A stretch of 64,000 nucleotides of DNA from CAVTWH01 sp963794685 (lineage in GTDB: Bacteria > Actinomycetota > Actinomycetes > Mycobacteriales > Micromonosporaceae): assembly GCA_963794685.1 (NCBI GenBank), contig CAWCFK010000011.1:62001-126000 (forward strand), read 5' to 3'. The notes beneath the pieces are model-generated. The model searched no databases and was not told the DNA's origin. It saw only the letters and a list, made by a program, of their open reading frames with translations. This document shows positions 8,500 to 17,733 of the stretch, in pieces. The position numbers were made by a program, and so were the translations under genes. How positions within the stretch are numbered: position 1 is the stretch's first letter; each line of letters opens with the position of its first letter.

Positions 8500-11298
8500 T
8501 CAGCCGCTGATCGTGGCGGTCAGCGCGGTCGCCGCGGTCGGGTAGCGGCTCAGCAGGGCGGCGACCTCGGCGTCGGTCGGCTCGGCGGATTCGGTGCACA
8601 CCTCGCGCCACGGCTGGGTGCTGCCCAGCACCGCCGCAAGCGCGTCGGTCGCCTCGGGGTGGCGGCGCAGCAGCGCGCCGACCGGTCCCGCGCCGGCGGC
8701 CGGTCGGCGTGGGGTGGCTTGCGGTGGAGCCGCTGACCACGGCGGCGTCCAGCCGTCCACCCCCGCCAGCGTGCCCGGAAACACCCGGCCGGCCGCGCGG
8801 ACGAGCAGCGGCGCCAGTTCGCCGGCCTCCTTGCGTAGCGTGGTGATCAGGGTTGGCAGCCACGGCAGCAGTACCGGATCGGGCAGTTGCGCGAACGCCG
8901 AGGAGATCGCCTCGACCACGAAGTCGACCAGCGCCGGTACCGGCTCCAGCGCCTGCACGAAGCCACTGAGGTACTGCGGGTACGCGGGCAGCGTCAGCGG
9001 GCTGGCGAGCAGGTCGGCGCAGCGCTGCCGCAGCTCGGCGCGGTCCAGGGTGCCCAGGTGCACCCGGGCCGCCCAGGTCAGCGCAACTTTCGCCGGGGTC
9101 TGCGGGTGCGACTGGGCTACCGCGATCTCCAGCTGCGCCCGGTCACACCCCAGCGACAGGGCCAGCGTCTCCATGCTGAACAGGAAGCCCAGCATCGCGG
9201 CGACCTGCCGGGCCCCGGCGTCGTCGTCGACGAACGCGGCCGGCAGCAACGTGCAGTAGTGCGCGTACCCCGCCGTGACGAAGGCGTCCAGCCACGGTGG
9301 CAGGGTCGGCTCGGTGGCCCGGTAGAACGCGAGCAGCCGGCGTACCCGACGGAGCACTTCGGGCGCGGCGTCGACGCTGCGCTCGGCGGCCAGCAGAGTG
9401 ACGGCGCGGGCGCCCAGGTCGTCGGCGACCCGGCGACTGCCCAGGTAGCGGATGGCGTCCTCGACGGCGGTGAGCGCGGTGGCGGCGGTGGCCTGCGGGT
9501 CCGCCACTGCCCGGCGTAGCCGCATCTCGAGGACCTGCTCGACGCCGGTGCCCTGGTAGCCGAGTTCGATGAGGTCGCGTTGGTGGGTGCCGATGGCCAG
9601 GTCCCAGGACTCCTGGATGGCCGGTTCGCCGAGCCGGCGCTCGCCCATGATCGGGCGGACCGCGCCGGGTGGCAGCAGGTACCGCAGCATCCACAGCAGG
9701 TCCGAGCAGGCGCGCAGGTCGGGCCGGGCGGTCAGGTCGAGCAGTGCCCGCTGCACGCCGCGCTGGTCCAGTCGCAGCCCGAGCGGTTCGAGCCGGTCGT
9801 AGACGTCCCGGGCCAGCGGCGGCAGCGCCGCGTAGCCGACCCGACCGATCCGGTCGCCACCCAGCAGGATCTCGCAGAGCCGGGCGACATCCCGGCGACC
9901 CGGCACGGACTCCTTCTCGATGCAGGTGACCGCCGCGTCCTGGAAGTCGTACGGGGTGGGTCGGGCCCGGTTGCGCAACCCGGCCAGCAGGATCGCGGTC
10001 TCGAAGATGGCGATCGCGTCGGCGGTGCTCGCCAGGTACCCGTTGCGCCGGGCCAGCCGGACGATCTCCACACACCAGCTGCGCAGCTCCGCCTCGTCCA
10101 GCGGATCGAGCACCGGCGGCCGGGCCAGGAAGCCGGTCAGTCGGTCGGCCGGCTCTGCGGCGGCAGCCGGCCCGGGCAGCACCGCCTTCGCGCGCTTGGC
10201 GGGCTTGGCTGCGCCGGCCTTCGGATCCGCCAGCCGGTAGGGGGTCAGCTTTCGCCGGGCGACCGTCTTGGCCCAGCTCGCCGCCGCGATCGACACCGAG
10301 CCGGCAGCCAGCCCGAACTGCGCCTCGATAGCCGAGTGGCTGGACGGGATGAGACCGTAGCGCCACTTCGTCGCGGTACGCGCGGTGACGGTGAAGGTGT
10401 CGGTGCCCGCCAGTCCGAATTCCGCCACCCGACTGGCGGCATGGAACGAGCCGCACACGTACAGGCAGTCGGCGCTGTCCACGCCGGAGGTGCGCAGGTG
10501 CCCACGGATACGGGTCCACATGTAGCGCTCGCGGTCCTCGTCCACCCGCACGCGGTCCTCGACGCCCGGGGCGAGTCGCCGGAACAGGCTGCCGATCAAC
10601 ACCAGCACCTGCCGGTACGTGTCGTAGTCGGCGTCGGCGAGCGGCTGCTCGACGTACTGGTCCCACCACTCCGACCAGTGCCGCACCCGGCCGTGGTGCA
10701 GCAGGTAGCGCTCCAGTTCCGCGAAGCGCGGCCGCAGGTCACCGATCTGCACCCCGACCGCGTCCCCGTGCAGATCGTCGGCTTTGACGGCTGCTTCGGC
10801 GTCCGGGACAGCGGCCGGATCGGTGCGCGGCTGCCACTGGAAGACGTGGTCGCAGGAGCGGTCCACCAGCACCAACTCGACTCCGGGCGTGTCCAGCGCG
10901 TACGCGATCGCCTGGTACTCGGCCGAAGCCGCGGTGATCGGTGCGACCACCGACAGCGGCGCCCAGTCCTTCGGGAAGCCGTCCAGTTCGGCGGCGAACG
11001 CCTGTACCGCCACCGGCAACTCGCCGTTGCGCAGCTCCGGCAGCAGCGGCGCGAGATCCTCGCACAGCTCCAGGTAGATCACCTTGGGTGGCTTGGCGCG
11101 CAGCCGCTGCACCATCGCCACCGCCGAGGCCGGGGAGTGGTGGCAGACCGGGAAGATCTCCAGCGGTTCGGCCACCGCCCGGTCGATGTCCGCGACGATC
11201 CCGGACAGGATCTCGGCCAGCGCGTCCGGCGTGTCCGCGAACTCGGTCGCCGCGTCGAGGAGCTGGCCGCGCAGCGCGTCGAAGGTGGGCGTGCTCAT
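8500..11298 (-). CDS. DUF5682-like protein of the MoxR-VWA cluster
   Basis: Large cytoplasmic protein of 932 residues, last gene of the five-gene cluster. The N-terminal region carries FPVCHHSPASAVAM followed by a hydrophobic strand (PKVIYLELCEDLAPLL), a pattern I associate with DUF5682 proteins and, more distantly, with EreA/ChaN-like domains. The middle and C-terminal two-thirds are helical, Leu/Ala/Arg-rich and repeat-like. No transmembrane segment or signal peptide is seen. ATG at 11298 overlaps the MoxR stop (ATGA), indicating translational coupling. Function is unknown; such proteins recur beside MoxR ATPases and VWA proteins and are presumed part of the same machine. Clean frame over 2.8 kb. 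Confidence 0.75.
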   Translation of the reverse strand: MSTPTFDALRGQLLDAATEFADTPDALAEILSGIVADIDRAVAEPLEIFPVCHHSPASAVAMVQRLRAKPPKVIYLELCEDLAPLLPELRNGELPVAVQAFAAELDGFPKDWAPLSVVAPITAASAEYQAIAYALDTPGVELVLVDRSCDHVFQWQPRTDPAAVPDAEAAVKADDLHGDAVGVQIGDLRPRFAELERYLLHHGRVRHWSEWWDQYVEQPLADADYDTYRQVLVLIGSLFRRLAPGVEDRVRVDEDRERYMWTRIRGHLRTSGVDSADCLYVCGSFHAASRVAEFGLAGTDTFTVTARTATKWRYGLIPSSHSAIEAQFGLAAGSVSIAAASWAKTVARRKLTPYRLADPKAGAAKPAKRAKAVLPGPAAAAEPADRLTGFLARPPVLDPLDEAELRSWCVEIVRLARRNGYLASTADAIAIFETAILLAGLRNRARPTPYDFQDAAVTCIEKESVPGRRDVARLCEILLGGDRIGRVGYAALPPLARDVYDRLEPLGLRLDQRGVQRALLDLTARPDLRACSDLLWMLRYLLPPGAVRPIMGERRLGEPAIQESWDLAIGTHQRDLIELGYQGTGVEQVLEMRLRRAVADPQATAATALTAVEDAIRYLGSRRVADDLGARAVTLLAAERSVDAAPEVLRRVRRLLAFYRATEPTLPPWLDAFVTAGYAHYCTLLPAAFVDDDAGARQVAAMLGFLFSMETLALSLGCDRAQLEIAVAQSHPQTPAKVALTWAARVHLGTLDRAELRQRCADLLASPLTLPAYPQYLSGFVQALEPVPALVDFVVEAISSAFAQLPDPVLLPWLPTLITTLRKEAGELAPLLVRAAGRVFPGTLAGVDGWTPPWSAAPPQATPRRPAAGAGPVGALLRRHPEATDALAAVLGSTQPWREVCTESAEPTDAEVAALLSRYPTAATALTATISG

Positions 11299-12409
11299 GC
11301 CAGGGTGGCCAGCGCGTCCCGCCCGCCGGCCAGGAAGCCCGGCCAGTCGCCGCCCTCGGACTTGCTGCGCGGCTCCACCACCCCGTGCCAGTACTTGTTG
11401 AGGATGGCCAGATCCTCGGGGCTGCGCCGGGCCAGCGAACCGACCAGCGAACCGGCGAGCGTCTGCGCGCGCAGGGTGCGGTCGCCGAAGAAGTTGCTGT
11501 GCAGGATGGCGTCTTCCAGCACGCCGATCTGCTCGGCGGTGGACAGCGCCGACTCCAGCTTCTCGTCGTCGCTGCCCGCGGCTGCCGCGCCGGCCCGCAG
11601 GTCGGCGAAGCTGCGCAGCAGGATGTCCAGCAGGGTCGGCGGCACCTCCAACTCGATCTGGTGGCGGCGCAGCAGCTCGACGGTACGGAACCGGACGATC
11701 TCGGCCTCGCTGCGCTTGTTGGTGACCATCGGGATGCGTACGAAGTTGAACCGTCGCTTCAGCGCCGAGGACAGGTCGTTGACGCCCCGGTCACGGCTGT
11801 TGGCGGTGGCGATGATGGAGAAGCCGGGCTGCGCGAAGACGATGTTGTCGTCGTCCAACTCCGGGATGGAGACGTACTTCTCCGACAGGATCGAGATCAG
11901 CGCGTCCTGCACGTCACTGGTGGAGCGGGTCAGCTCCTCGAACCGGCCGATCATCCCGCGCTCCATCGCCGTCATGATCGGCGATGGGATCATCGACGCC
12001 CGGGACTGCCCCTTCGCGATCACCATCGAGACGTTCCAGGAGTACTTGATGTGGTCCTCGGTGGTGCCGGCGGTGCCCTGCACGACCAGCGTCGAGTTGC
12101 GGCAGATGGCCGCTGCGAGCAGCTCGGCCAGCCAGCTCTTGCCCGTCCCGGGTCGCCGATCAGCAGCAGCCCCCGGTCGGAGGCGAGGGTGACGATGGCG
12201 CGCTCGACGAAGCTGCGGTCACCGAACCACTTCTGCGGGATCTCCCGGTCCAGGCCGTCGGCGCGCTCGGAGCCGAGGATGAACAGTCGCACCATCCGCG
12301 GGCTCAGCCGCCAGGTGAACGGCTTCGCCCCGGTGTCGACGGACTCCAGCCAGTCCAGCTCCTCGGCGTATTTGGCTTCGGCGGGCGCGCGCAGCATTTC
12401 GGCGGTCAT
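11295..12409 (-). CDS. MoxR-type AAA+ ATPase, one frameshift
   Basis: AAA+ ATPase of the MoxR branch, about 370 residues, likely a chaperone-like remodeller working with the VWA protein encoded just upstream. ATG at 12409 follows GGAGAAGAG. The Walker A segment reads LLLIGDPG then, after restoring one base near 12150, TGKSWLAELL. Walker B is RFEELTRS, sensor 1 is SIIATANSRDRG, and the arginine-finger region is SSALKRRFNF. The C-terminal lid is helical. The missing base falls inside the P-loop, so as given the protein would be dead; a sequence error is the simpler reading because the rest is intact. Its stop overlaps the DUF5682-like start. Confidence 0.9.
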
Positions 12410-12471
12410 CTGGTTCTCTTCTCCAACTCTCACGGTCGGTCAGGCGAGCGAGGTCAGGCCAGTCACAGGGA

Positions 12472-13926
12472 TCAGGCGAGGAAGTTCTTGAGTTCGACGA
12501 CGAGCTTGCGGATGTGGCCGGAGATCACCGGCGTGCCGAGATCCTTGAAGCGCTCCCGGAACCACGGGTTGACGCTCTGGTTGCCGGTGCTGTTCACCGA
12601 GCCGACCGGGATGAACCGCACGCCCGAGCGGTGCACGGCGACGATGGCGTCGTAGAGCGGCTGGGACAGGTCGAACTCGTAGAAGTCCGAGATCCACACC
12701 ATGACGGTGTTGCGGGGTTCGGCGATCTTCGGCCGGGCCAGCGCCATCGCCACCGGCCCGTCGTTGCCGCCGCCGAGATTGGTGCGCAGCAGCACTTCGA
12801 ACGGGTCGTGTACCCACGGCGTCAGATCCAGTGCCCGCGTGTCGTACGCGATCAGGTGCACGTCCACCTTGGGCAGCCCGGCGAAGATGGAAGCCAGAAT
12901 CGTGCAGTTGACCATCGAGTCGACCATCGAGCCGGACTGGTCCACCACCACGATCAGCCGGGACGGGGTGGTCCTACGGGCGGTCCGGCGGTAGTACAGC
13001 CGGTCCACGTAGAGCCGTTGGTCCTGCGGGTTCCAGTTGGTGAGGTTCTGCCAGATGGTGCGGTCCAGGTCGAGGTTGCGGTAGACCCGCTTGGGCGGTA
13101 CCGACCGGTCGACGGTGCCGACGCTGGTGCGCTCCACCTGGGTACGCAGCACTTCGGCGATCTGGTCGACGAAGCGGCGGATCAGCGACTTGGCGTTCGC
13201 CAGCGCCACCCCGGAGAGGTTGTGCTTGTCCCGCAGCAGTTGCTCGATCAGCGACATGCTCGGGGTGAGCTGGGCCGCCAGTTGCGGATTGGCCAGCACC
13301 TCACGCAGGTGCATCCGGCTGACCAGGTCGGCCTCGATCTCGCCGAACGTGCCGCCCAGTCCGTCGGCACCACCGGCACCGTCAGGCCCGCTGCCGAGGG
13401 CGCCCTTCAGCCAGCGGGCGTCTGCCTGCCACCGTCCGAGCTGCCCGGCCGACACGGTTCCGCTCCCGGTGGCGAAGATGTTGAGCAGCAACTTGCTCGC
13501 CAACGCCGCCCGCCGCACCTGCGCCGCCCCGTCCTCGCCGGGGACACCCACGCCTGAACCCGCCGCCTCGCCCGCCTCGCCACCGGCCGCCTCCACGTCG
13601 GGCTGCGCCGACTCCGCGTCGGGCTGCGCCGACTCCGCGTCGGGCTGTGCCGGGTCGGTCGGGGTGGCTCGGGGCGTAGGCGGTTCGGCGAGCAGGCCGT
13701 CGAACTGGGTCGCCAACTCCGGGAAGCGTTGCACGATGGTGTCCACCGAGACCGACGGGTCCAGCAGTGCGGCCGGTAGGCCGATCTCCTCGACCACGGC
13801 CAGGCTCGCCGACTCCAGGGTCGCCTGCTCCTGCCGGTCGAACAGCCGCGCGATGAGCCGCCAGTACAGCACCTGACGCCGATTGCGGTCCGCGTCCACT
13901 GTGGACTGCGCTGAGATGTCGGTCAT
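12472..13926 (-). CDS. VWA-domain protein (MoxR partner)
   Basis: 484-residue protein with a C-terminal von Willebrand factor A domain. The metal-ion-dependent adhesion site is intact: VVVDQSGSMVDSM (D-x-S-x-S) at about residue 325, with later ISDFYEF. The N-terminal half is helical and contains an acidic Ala/Glu/Pro/Gln linker with three AQPD(A/V)E(S/A) heptads encoded by a 21-base tandem repeat at 13597-13651. ATG at 13926 overlaps the stop of the preceding gene (ATGA). A 62-base gap separates it from the MoxR gene. MoxR-VWA pairs typically act together on protein complexes; no target is evident here. Confidence 0.9.
   Translation of the reverse strand: MTDISAQSTVDADRNRRQVLYWRLIARLFDRQEQATLESASLAVVEEIGLPAALLDPSVSVDTIVQRFPELATQFDGLLAEPPTPRATPTDPAQPDAESAQPDAESAQPDVEAAGGEAGEAAGSGVGVPGEDGAAQVRRAALASKLLLNIFATGSGTVSAGQLGRWQADARWLKGALGSGPDGAGGADGLGGTFGEIEADLVSRMHLREVLANPQLAAQLTPSMSLIEQLLRDKHNLSGVALANAKSLIRRFVDQIAEVLRTQVERTSVGTVDRSVPPKRVYRNLDLDRTIWQNLTNWNPQDQRLYVDRLYYRRTARRTTPSRLIVVVDQSGSMVDSMVNCTILASIFAGLPKVDVHLIAYDTRALDLTPWVHDPFEVLLRTNLGGGNDGPVAMALARPKIAEPRNTVMVWISDFYEFDLSQPLYDAIVAVHRSGVRFIPVGSVNSTGNQSVNPWFRERFKDLGTPVISGHIRKLVVELKNFLA
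13597..13651. repeat. 21-base tandem repeat inside the VWA gene
   Basis: Two full 21-base copies plus a 13-base partial copy. The repeat is in frame and codes for AQPDAES heptads in the linker between the N-terminal and VWA domains, so copy-number changes would not break the gene. Confidence 0.85.
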
Positions 13927-15312
13927 TTGCGCAGCAACCTTCCGGCCCGCTCACGCAGCACCGTCACCGCGTCCCCGGCCGCGGCGTGGGCCTTCTTGCC
14001 GACCGGGTCGGTCGCCCCGTCCGCCCACGCGCCACCGTGCACGGCGACCGTCTTGCGCTTCACGGTGGCCTGCACCGCGAGCGGCTGTACCGTCCACCGG
14101 CCGGCATCCCAACGCAGCAGCCCGAGCAGCGCGCTGGAGGAGGCGACCAGCTCGGCGGTGAGCGGCCCGGCGGAGGGCAGCCGCTCGACGTCCACCACCA
14201 GGTGCTGCCCGGCACTGTTGAGGGTCAGTTCGTCGGCTTCGGCGAGCACCGCGTACCCGTCGATCAGTACCGGCTCGGCGATCGCGACCGGGTGCCGCGT
14301 CAGCGGCGGGACCGGCGCGGCGCTCGCAGTGGCCAACTGGACCCGCGCGGTGCTGAACGGATCGGCCGGCGCTCCCGCTCGGGCGCACTCCTCCCGCCAG
14401 AGCAGATCACCGCCGCGCAACGGCATTCCGGTCACCTCGACCGACCGCTGCCCGGCCAGTGCCCGCAGCAGCTCGCAGTGCGGGCTGAGCAGTTGCCAGC
14501 CGCCGACCCCGACGATGGTGTCCACCTTCGGCGCGCTGACGCTGGCCCGGACCAGCCGGGCCGGCCCGCCGTCGGCCGGCTCCAGCACCGCATGGATCTG
14601 CGCCTGCACGGCCGTCGGGTGCTCGTGCAGGTCGACGCCGAGTGGCAGCAGCCGCCCGGAGACCTCTTCGCCGGGCAGGCCCGGATCGCCGCCCGGCTGG
14701 GAGAGCAGCACACCGCGGGACCACAGGTCGGCCCAGCGGCGGGCCGGCACGGTGGCCAGTGACGCACCGGGGCAGCTCGCCGCGAGTTCGGCGGTGAAGC
14801 CGTCCAGCAGGGTGGCCAGCCGGCGCAGTGACGGCTGGCCGAGCAGCGCGGCGAGCGTCTGGTCGACGCCGGTGACCAGGTCGCGGTCGATGCCCCGCCA
14901 GCCGGCGATGGCCAGATCGGTGAGCCAGGATCGGGACGCGGCAAGGAGATTCGGGTGGCCGGGCATGGCCGCGACGGGTTCGCCGGCCCACGGGGGGCGG
15001 CGTGCGCCCGGTGGCGGCGTCCAACTGGTCCAGCAGCGCGTCGTGCACCGCGCCGAGCAGCGCGGACCGGGCGGCGGCGAGCGCCGCGAGATGGTCGTCG
15101 GCGACCGAACCGGCGGCCACCTTCGCCACCGCCTCCGCTACCGGACCGGCCAGCGGCGTGACCGACACCGCGTCGGCCAGCGCGGTCAGCGCCGCGAACT
15201 GCTCGGGGCCGGGGCGCTGCAACCCGGCGCTGAGCGCCGTGTCGAAGCCGTCCACCACGTCCAGCGTGGCGGCCACCCCGTCGACCGGCTCGGTCAGCAG
15301 GTCCCAGCGCAT
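13923..15312 (-). CDS. Unrecognised protein of the MoxR-VWA cluster, one frameshift
   Basis: I do not recognise this protein. It is about 460 residues, cytoplasmic, with an Ala-rich helical N-terminal part (MRWDLLTEPVDGVAATLDVV) and a larger C-terminal part containing strand-like segments (VDTIVGVGGWQLLSP, LIDGYAVLAEADELTL). A one-base correction in the G6 run at about 14993 joins the two parts through PPWAGEPVAAMPGHPNLL. ATG at 15312 overlaps the SWIM-like stop (TGATG), and the stop overlaps the VWA start. In such clusters this position often holds helper proteins of unknown role; I see no catalytic motif. Confidence 0.65.
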
Positions 15313-15815
15313 CAGCGCACCGCCCCGGATGCCGGGAACCAGTGCAGCTCGGCCAGCGGCTCGGTGCCGGCCGGTAGTTCCAGGTAGCGCAGGTGGCGCA
15401 GGAACCGGCTGAACACGTCGGCGGCGGCCGTCGGCTCGTGCCGGCCCCGCAGCGCTGCCATGATGTCGTTGCCGGACTGCGGCCCGGCCGGCACGTCGGC
15501 CCGAAGGTAGCGGGCCACCAGGTCGAAGCCGTACTGCAGCGACCGCCTCGTCGACCAGGGCGCGCAGGTGGTTGCAGGGTGCGCCGCGCAGCCCGCCGCA
15601 CGGCCGGTTGTTGTTGGTGCTGCACTGGAAGGCGTGCTCGCCGGCCGAGATCGCGCAGACGTACACCCGCTCGATGTCCGAACCGCTGGAGACCACGCCC
15701 TGCAACCGGCCGTCGGCCAACTCCACGAACGGCACCTTGGCCAGTTTGCGCGGCCGGGCGGCGGGCACCACCCGCGCGCTGCTGCGCTGCTCCCACGGCG
15801 GTGCGGATGTGTTCA
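15312..15815 (-). CDS. Small SWIM-like zinc-finger protein, one frameshift
   Basis: First gene of the MoxR-VWA cluster, about 167 residues. GTG at 15815 is preceded by a perfect AGGAGG ten bases upstream. A Cys/His cluster, QCSTNNNRPCGGL followed by GAPCNHL, has the spacing of a SWIM-type zinc-binding motif, although the first Cys-x-Cys pair is not canonical. A one-base shift near 15537 joins LVDEAV to YGFDLVARYLRA. The C-terminal third is helical. SWIM proteins are thought to bind nucleic acid or partner proteins; here it likely serves the downstream ATPase machine. Its stop overlaps the next start. Confidence 0.65.
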
Positions 15816-15998
15816 CAGCGCGTCGGCCTCCTGCTTCGACAACCCACCGGCTTCCCCGGCGGCGCGGTGAACCTATCGGTGCCGGCCGACATTTTCGACC
15901 CGACCCCGGGGCGGCCCGGTCGGCGGGCATGGCGCACCAGCGCGTCCTTCCGGGGGTACGACCCGGAGCGCACCGTGGTCGCCTGGTGCCTGGTTGCC

Positions 15999-16010
15999 TG
16001 TGTCGACACA
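15999..16010. promoter_or_regulatory. TGTGTCGACACA palindrome in a divergent promoter region
   Basis: A perfect 12-base palindrome in the 275-base gap between the divergently read SWIM-like cluster (start 15815) and rhaM (start 16091). Position and symmetry suggest a dimeric regulator site; the regulator is unknown. Confidence 0.4.
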
Positions 16011-16067
16011 TGCTGACCGCCACCGGCTCTTGATGGGTCCGCTGGCACGCGGCTACCGTGCCCTGGT

Positions 16068-16079
16068 TGAACCGTTTCA
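16068..16079. promoter_or_regulatory. LacI-type operator just upstream of rhaM
   Basis: TGAACCGTTTCA is a near-perfect palindrome centred on CG, ending 11 bases before the rhaM ATG and overlapping its ribosome-binding region. A repressor here would block transcription of rhaM. Confidence 0.4.
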
Positions 16080-16090
16080 CCGGAGGTCCG

Positions 16091-16409
16091 ATGCCCCGAA
16101 TCTGTTTCCGCCTGCAGGTCGACCCGGCCCGGCTGGACGAGTACCGCGAACGGCACGCCGCCGTCTGGCCGCAGATGCGGGCGGCGCTGAGCGCGACCGG
16201 TTGGCGGAACTACAGCCTGTTCCTGGCCGACGACGGCGCACTCATCGGCTACCTGGAGTGCGACGACTTCGCCGCATGCCAGGCCGCGATGGCCGCCACC
16301 GAGGTCAACGCCCGTTGGCAGGCCGAGATGGCCGGCTTCTTCGTCGACCTCGGCGAACAGCCGCCCAGACGAGGGCATGCAGCCTATCCCCGAGGTCTTC
16401 CATCTGGAC
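16091..16409 (+). CDS. rhaM: L-rhamnose mutarotase, 3' end frameshifted
   Basis: Interconverts the alpha and beta anomers of L-rhamnose. About 106 residues, the normal size. ATG at 16091 follows GGAGG. Family features: PRICFRLQVDPARLDEY, the His-containing ERHAAVWPQM, WRNYSLFL and, after a one-base shift near 16368, the hallmark C terminus MQPIPEVFHLD. No stop follows the expected last codon; the frame runs into the C19 tract, so the stop has been lost to an indel or misread. No other rhamnose genes are adjacent. Confidence 0.88.
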
Positions 16410-16431
16410 TCGAGGGCGCCCGGCTCCGCCG

Positions 16432-16450
16432 CCCCCCCCCCCCCCCCCCC
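16432..16450. repeat. C19 homopolymer tract
   Basis: Nineteen consecutive cytosines between the 3' ends of the convergent rhaM and fumarylacetoacetase genes, 14 bases past the fumarylacetoacetase stop. Its true length is uncertain, because such runs are prone to slippage and sequencing error. Confidence 0.95.
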
Positions 16451-16463
16451 GCCGGCGTGGTCG

Positions 16464-17525
16464 TCAGGCGCGGGCCGGTTGGATGCGGCCGGTGACCGCG
16501 CCCAGGTCGACCTGGTCGCCGTGCACTCCGGGCGCGGTGGCGTGATGCTGACGGTGTCGCCGTCGGCCAGGAAGGACCGGGTACTCCCGTCCGCCCAGCG
16601 CACCGGCTGCGCGCCGTTACGGGTCAACTCCAGCAGCGACCCGACCTGGTCGGGCTGCGACCCGGAGACGGTGCCGGAGGCGTACAGGTCGCCGGTACGC
16701 ACGCGTGCCCCCGCCACCGTGAGGTGCGCCAACTGCTGGGCCGGTGTCCAGTACATCTCCCGGAACGGTGGCCGGGACACCACCTGCCCGTTCCAGGTCA
16801 CCGTGAGGTCGACGGGTAGCTGAACCGGTCGGGCTCGCGCAGGTAGGGCAGCACCGGCGGGTCCTGGTCGGGCGCGGGTACCCGGGCCAGCGCGTCCAGC
16901 GGCACCACCCACGGCGAAACGCTGGTGGCGAACGACTTGCTCAGGAACGGACCGAGCGGCCGGTACTCCCACGCCTGCAGATCCCGCGCCGACCAGTCGT
17001 TGACCAGGACCAGCCCGAAGACGTGCTCGGCAAAGTCGGCAGTGGACACCGGGCGCCCGGCGGCGCTGGGTACCCCGACCACGAAACCGACCTCGGCCTC
17101 GATGTCCAGCCGGGTACTCGGCCCGAAGTCACCCGCGCCACGCTGCCCGCACGGGCGGGTCACGTCGGTACCGGAGACCACCACCGTGCCGGCCCGCCCG
17201 TGGTACCCGATCGGCAGGTGCCGCCAGTGCTCCGGTACCGGCGGCTGGCCCGGCCGAGGATCCGCCCGACGTTGGCCGCGTGGTGCTCGGAGGAGTAGAA
17301 GTCCACGTAGTCGGCGACCTCGAACGGCAGTACCAGCTCCGCGTCGGCCACCGCGACGGCCGGTGGCAGCGACTCCGCCCGCGCGGTGAGGGCACGCCAC
17401 CGGGGTCGGCCCAGCGCCAGGAAGGCGTTCAGGCTGCCGGTCTGGAACGCCCCGTCGGCGGCCAGGTCACCGGCGCGCTCGGCGGCGGTCAGGTCCACGA
17501 TCCCCGTGCCGCGCCGGTACCCCAC
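16464..17525 (-). CDS. fahA: Fumarylacetoacetase, frameshifted
   Basis: Last enzyme of tyrosine/homogentisate catabolism, hydrolysing fumarylacetoacetate to fumarate and acetoacetate. Specific signatures: DFYSSEHHAANVGRIL, LPIGYHGRAGTVVVSGT, FGPSTRLDIEAEVGFVVG (metal-binding Glu pair) and LVNDWSARDLQAWEYRPLG. One-base corrections are needed near 17255, 16815 and 16545; the C terminus then reads VDLGAVTGRIQPARA with TGA at 16464. GTG at 17525 is the first start in frame, but the codons before it (VRVFVRDGERH) look like the family N terminus, so the real start is probably 40-60 bases upstream with one more missing base. No homogentisate dioxygenase gene is adjacent. Confidence 0.88.
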
Positions 17526-17733
17526 ATGCCGCTCGCCGTCCCGGACGAAGACCCGTACCCGGTCACCGCGTCACCTCCGCGCCCACGCCGGTCGGCCCCG
17601 CTGCCGTACCCCGCGCTGAGCAACCTACGCCGTTGATCCGGCGACGCCGGAACATTCCGCCGACCACGGTCGTCCAACGGGTATCCGCGCGGCGGGTGAC
17701 AGCGGTGGTCGGGGACCGACAGAAGGGACACTC

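Noticed and set aside
8423..8863. N-terminal extension of the LacI gene to about 500 residues
   Set aside because: The helix-turn-helix must be near the N terminus and the ATG at 8422 has a good ribosome-binding site; the extension overlaps the DUF5682-like gene.
9580..12192. 870-codon open frame on the plus strand
   Set aside because: It is antisense to the DUF5682-like and MoxR genes, with low-complexity Arg/Gly/Pro/Val content typical of high-GC shadow frames.
12514..13557. 347-codon plus-strand frame
   Set aside because: Antisense shadow of the VWA gene, which has an intact metal site and overlapping neighbours.
13923..15312. Assignment of the second cluster gene to DUF5691
   Set aside because: DUF5691 is common in such clusters, but I could not see its expected motifs, so it is left unassigned.
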